Shown in pieces: positions 14,719 to 16,109 of a DNA stretch of 16,109 nucleotides (positions within the stretch are counted from its first letter, which is position 1; each line of letters begins with the position of its first letter). The DNA is from an uncultured Clostridium sp. (lineage in GTDB: Bacteria > Bacillota > Clostridia > Lachnospirales > Lachnospiraceae): positions 1 through 16,109 of the forward strand of contig CATWBR010000039.1 of the NCBI GenBank assembly GCA_958349075.1, in the 5' to 3' direction. Under the pieces are notes generated by a model. That model saw only the letters and a list, made by a program, of their open reading frames with translations. It ran no database searches and had not been told where the DNA came from. A program made the translations under genes and the position numbers.

Positions 14719-15865
14719 GCGTTTCCTCCTTCTCCGTATCCAATGCGGCAGCCTCTGTTCCCTCTGCCCTGTTCCTCTCTTTATACTCCTCCATCATGCT
14801 GATAAAGCGGCCGAACAGGACTTCCGTGTCCTTCGGACCCGCACACGCCTCGGGGTGGAACTGCACGGTAAACGCCGGGATATCACGGTATGTGATGCCC
14901 TCGCAGGTTCCGTCGTTGACATTGATAAAAGTCTCCTCGGCTCCCTTTGGAAGTGATTCTTTCAGCACCTCATAGCCATGGTTCTGGCTGCTGATATAGA
15001 CGCGGCCCGATTCCAGATCCTTAACCGGCTGGTTTGCTCCCCTGTGGCCGTATTTCATTTTCCCGGTCTTTGCTCCTCTCGCAATGGCCAGAAGCTGATG
15101 CCCCAGACAGATGCCGAAAATGGGAACCTTCGTGTCTGTAATTTTTTTCAGTTCCTCTATCACCCCCGCATTGTCCTCGGGATTTCCCGGTCCGTTGGAC
15201 AGCATGATTCCGTCGGGGGCGAGCGAAAGTATCTCTTCCGCCGTGGTGGACGCCGCCACATCGTAGACGTCACAGCCCCTCTTTGTCAGCTCTCTGAGGA
15301 TATTTTCCTTTGCCCCGAAATCCCAGAGGGCAACCCGGAATTTTGTTTCTCCTTCGGCTTTAATCAGTCTTCTTCCCTCCGGCGTTACGTTTTCAACGGC
15401 GTCCTGAATACAAAATTTCTTTATTCCTTCCAGCTCCTCTTTTGCAAACGGCGGCTGTTTCACCGTCAGTTTTCCGTTCATGGAACCCGCTTCACGGATA
15501 GTCTTTGCCAGCTTCCTGGTATCTATTCCGTATACGGCGGGAATATTTCTTTCCTTAAAAAAAGTGTCAAGATTACCACTGCTCCTGAAGTTGGAGGGGT
15601 CCTGACACCATTCTTTTACGATATAAGCCGATATATGCACTTCCTTGTTTTCGAAGTCCTGCGGTATCACCCCGTAATTGCCAATCATCGGGAATGTCTG
15701 CACGACAATCTGTCCAAAATAGCTGGGGTCGGTGATTGTCTCAAGGTATCCCGTCATTCCTGTCGTGAATACCACTTCACCGGTCACTTCGTCTAAAGAA
15801 GCTCCAAATCCTTTTCCCTCAAAGTATTCGCCATTTTCCAAAAGGAGATATACCGTTCTTTCCAT
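14705..15865 (-). CDS. carA: Carbamoyl-phosphate synthase small (glutaminase) subunit
   Basis: A 386-residue CarA, which hydrolyses glutamine and feeds ammonia to CarB. The N-terminal small-subunit domain runs from YLLLENGEYFEGKGFG (6-21) through TGMTGYLETITDPSYFGQIV and GIDTRKLAKTIREAGSMNG (113-131). The class I glutamine amidotransferase domain has LSNGPGNPED (222-231), the nucleophile Cys253 in FGICLGHQ and the His337/Glu339 pair in VQFHPEA. A charged tail of about 25 residues (from about 361) goes beyond the usual end and is rich in Glu and Lys. The likely ribosome site AGAGAGG is 12 bases upstream, farther than for its neighbours, with no better start in frame. First gene of the operon, behind an attenuator-like leader. 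Confidence 0.97.
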   Translation of the reverse strand: MERTVYLLLENGEYFEGKGFGASLDEVTGEVVFTTGMTGYLETITDPSYFGQIVVQTFPMIGNYGVIPQDFENKEVHISAYIVKEWCQDPSNFRSSGNLDTFFKERNIPAVYGIDTRKLAKTIREAGSMNGKLTVKQPPFAKEELEGIKKFCIQDAVENVTPEGRRLIKAEGETKFRVALWDFGAKENILRELTKRGCDVYDVAASTTAEEILSLAPDGIMLSNGPGNPEDNAGVIEELKKITDTKVPIFGICLGHQLLAIARGAKTGKMKYGHRGANQPVKDLESGRVYISSQNHGYEVLKESLPKGAEETFINVNDGTCEGITYRDIPAFTVQFHPEACAGPKDTEVLFGRFISMMEEYKERNRAEGTEAAALDTEKEETHAVK

Positions 15866-15927
15866 CCTGTCACCATTCCTCTCTTACGCCTGATCATTCC
15901 TTACCGCCGCAGTGCGATCCATGCGGA

Positions 15928-15972
15928 GCTTTTTTGTTTCATAGGACAAACTTTCCTATGAAACAAAAAAGC
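15928..15972. repeat. Perfect 19-bp inverted repeat in the carA leader
   Basis: Arms GCTTTTTTGTTTCATAGGA (15928-15946) and its exact complement (15954-15972) flank a 7-base loop. In the carA transcript the left arm of the RNA hairpin includes the U-run of the preceding terminator hairpin. The perfection and length are greater than a simple attenuator needs, so it may be a copy of a dispersed palindromic element; that is inference. Confidence 0.85.
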
Positions 15973-15999
15973 GTCCATGAGGCCAACCCTCATGAACGC
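15965..15999 (-). terminator. Intrinsic terminator inside the carA leader (attenuator)
   Basis: On the minus strand GCGTTCATGAGG (15999-15988) pairs with CCTCATGGACGC (15982-15971), 12 pairs with one G-U, loop GTTGG, followed directly by six T. It lies downstream of the carA promoter and upstream of carA, so it should stop most transcripts before the gene unless it is overridden. No PyrR binding-loop consensus was recognised. Confidence 0.8.
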
Positions 16000-16009
16000 C
16001 CTTGTTCAT
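15992..16009 (-). promoter_or_regulatory. Possible antiterminator stem in the carA leader
   Basis: In the RNA ATGAAC (16009-16004) can pair with GTTCAT (15997-15992), the latter being part of the 5' arm of the terminator stem. The two pairings exclude each other. The stem is short (6 bp), so it would need a protein, ligand or ribosome to win. Confidence 0.4.
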
Positions 16010-16018
16010 TTCTGGTGA

Positions 16019-16047
16019 ATTATAGCATAGGCAGATTCCTGCGTCAA
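16019..16047 (-). promoter_or_regulatory. Sigma-A promoter of the carA operon
   Basis: On the minus strand TTGACG (16047-16042), a 17-bp spacer and TATAAT (16024-16019). Predicted start near 16012-16013, giving a leader of about 147 nucleotides to carA. The rest of the sequence to the right edge holds no gene that I can support. Confidence 0.82.
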
Positions 16048-16109
16048 TATGTATGTATAGATTTTTTTTCTTAGAAATTTCTGGTCGTCACTGTTTACAG
16101 GCAGTATTC

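Noticed and set aside
13778..15796. Long plus-strand frames opposite carB and carA (249 and 272 codons)
   Set aside because: Shadows of two certain genes; the translations resemble no protein family and follow from codon bias of the opposite strand.
15866..16050. PyrR-type or pyrimidine-slippage control of carA
   Set aside because: I could not find the PyrR anti-antiterminator loop consensus or a run at the predicted start point suited to reiterative transcription, so only a generic attenuator is claimed.
1..16109. tRNA or rRNA genes, CRISPR arrays, transposases, phage genes
   Set aside because: None seen by eye on either strand; the non-coding gaps are short and explained by promoters, leaders and terminators.

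Overview
The window looks like chromosomal DNA from an anaerobic, spore-former-type Firmicute (class Clostridia, most likely a Lachnospiraceae-like gut bacterium). The grounds are strong purine-rich Shine-Dalgarno sites before nearly every gene, near-consensus sigma-A promoters, U-tailed intrinsic terminators, a DapL-type lysine/cell-wall pathway, and CoA-transferase, crotonase and nickel-racemase-family genes typical of fermenters. This assignment is inference from style; no rRNA or other taxonomic marker is present. All real genes lie on the minus strand, so the window reads from right to left.

Right half (about 16050 to 8400), biosynthetic operon: a sigma-A promoter, a leader with an intrinsic-terminator hairpin interlocked with a perfect 19-bp inverted repeat, then carA-carB (14-bp overlap), pyrG and dapL, closed by a clear intrinsic terminator at 8403-8451. 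CarAB makes carbamoyl phosphate, PyrG makes CTP from UTP, and DapL makes LL-diaminopimelate.

Left half (about 8313 to 1), accessory catabolic locus in two operons. Operon B is a mandelate-racemase-type enolase-superfamily enzyme, an SSS sodium/solute symporter, a crotonase-fold enzyme lacking one of the two hydratase glutamates, and a family I CoA-transferase, ending in an intrinsic terminator. Operon A is a LarA-like (nickel pincer racemase family) enzyme, the aconitase X large subunit and the aconitase X small (swivel) subunit, which runs off the left edge. Both operons start from nearly the same promoter: TTGACA, a 16-bp spacer and TATAAT, with a 19-bp palindrome (TGTATAATCTGATTATACA or one mismatch) over the -10 box, inside a 30-bp block that differs at only 2 positions. 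This argues that one regulator, not encoded here, controls all seven genes as one regulon.

The most interesting content is this seven-gene set: uptake of an organic (probably hydroxy) acid, stereo-inversion and dehydration by three unrelated enzyme families (LarA-like, aconitase X, mandelate-racemase-type enolase), CoA activation and a crotonase step. I know of no described pathway with this combination. The substrate cannot be read from the sequence.
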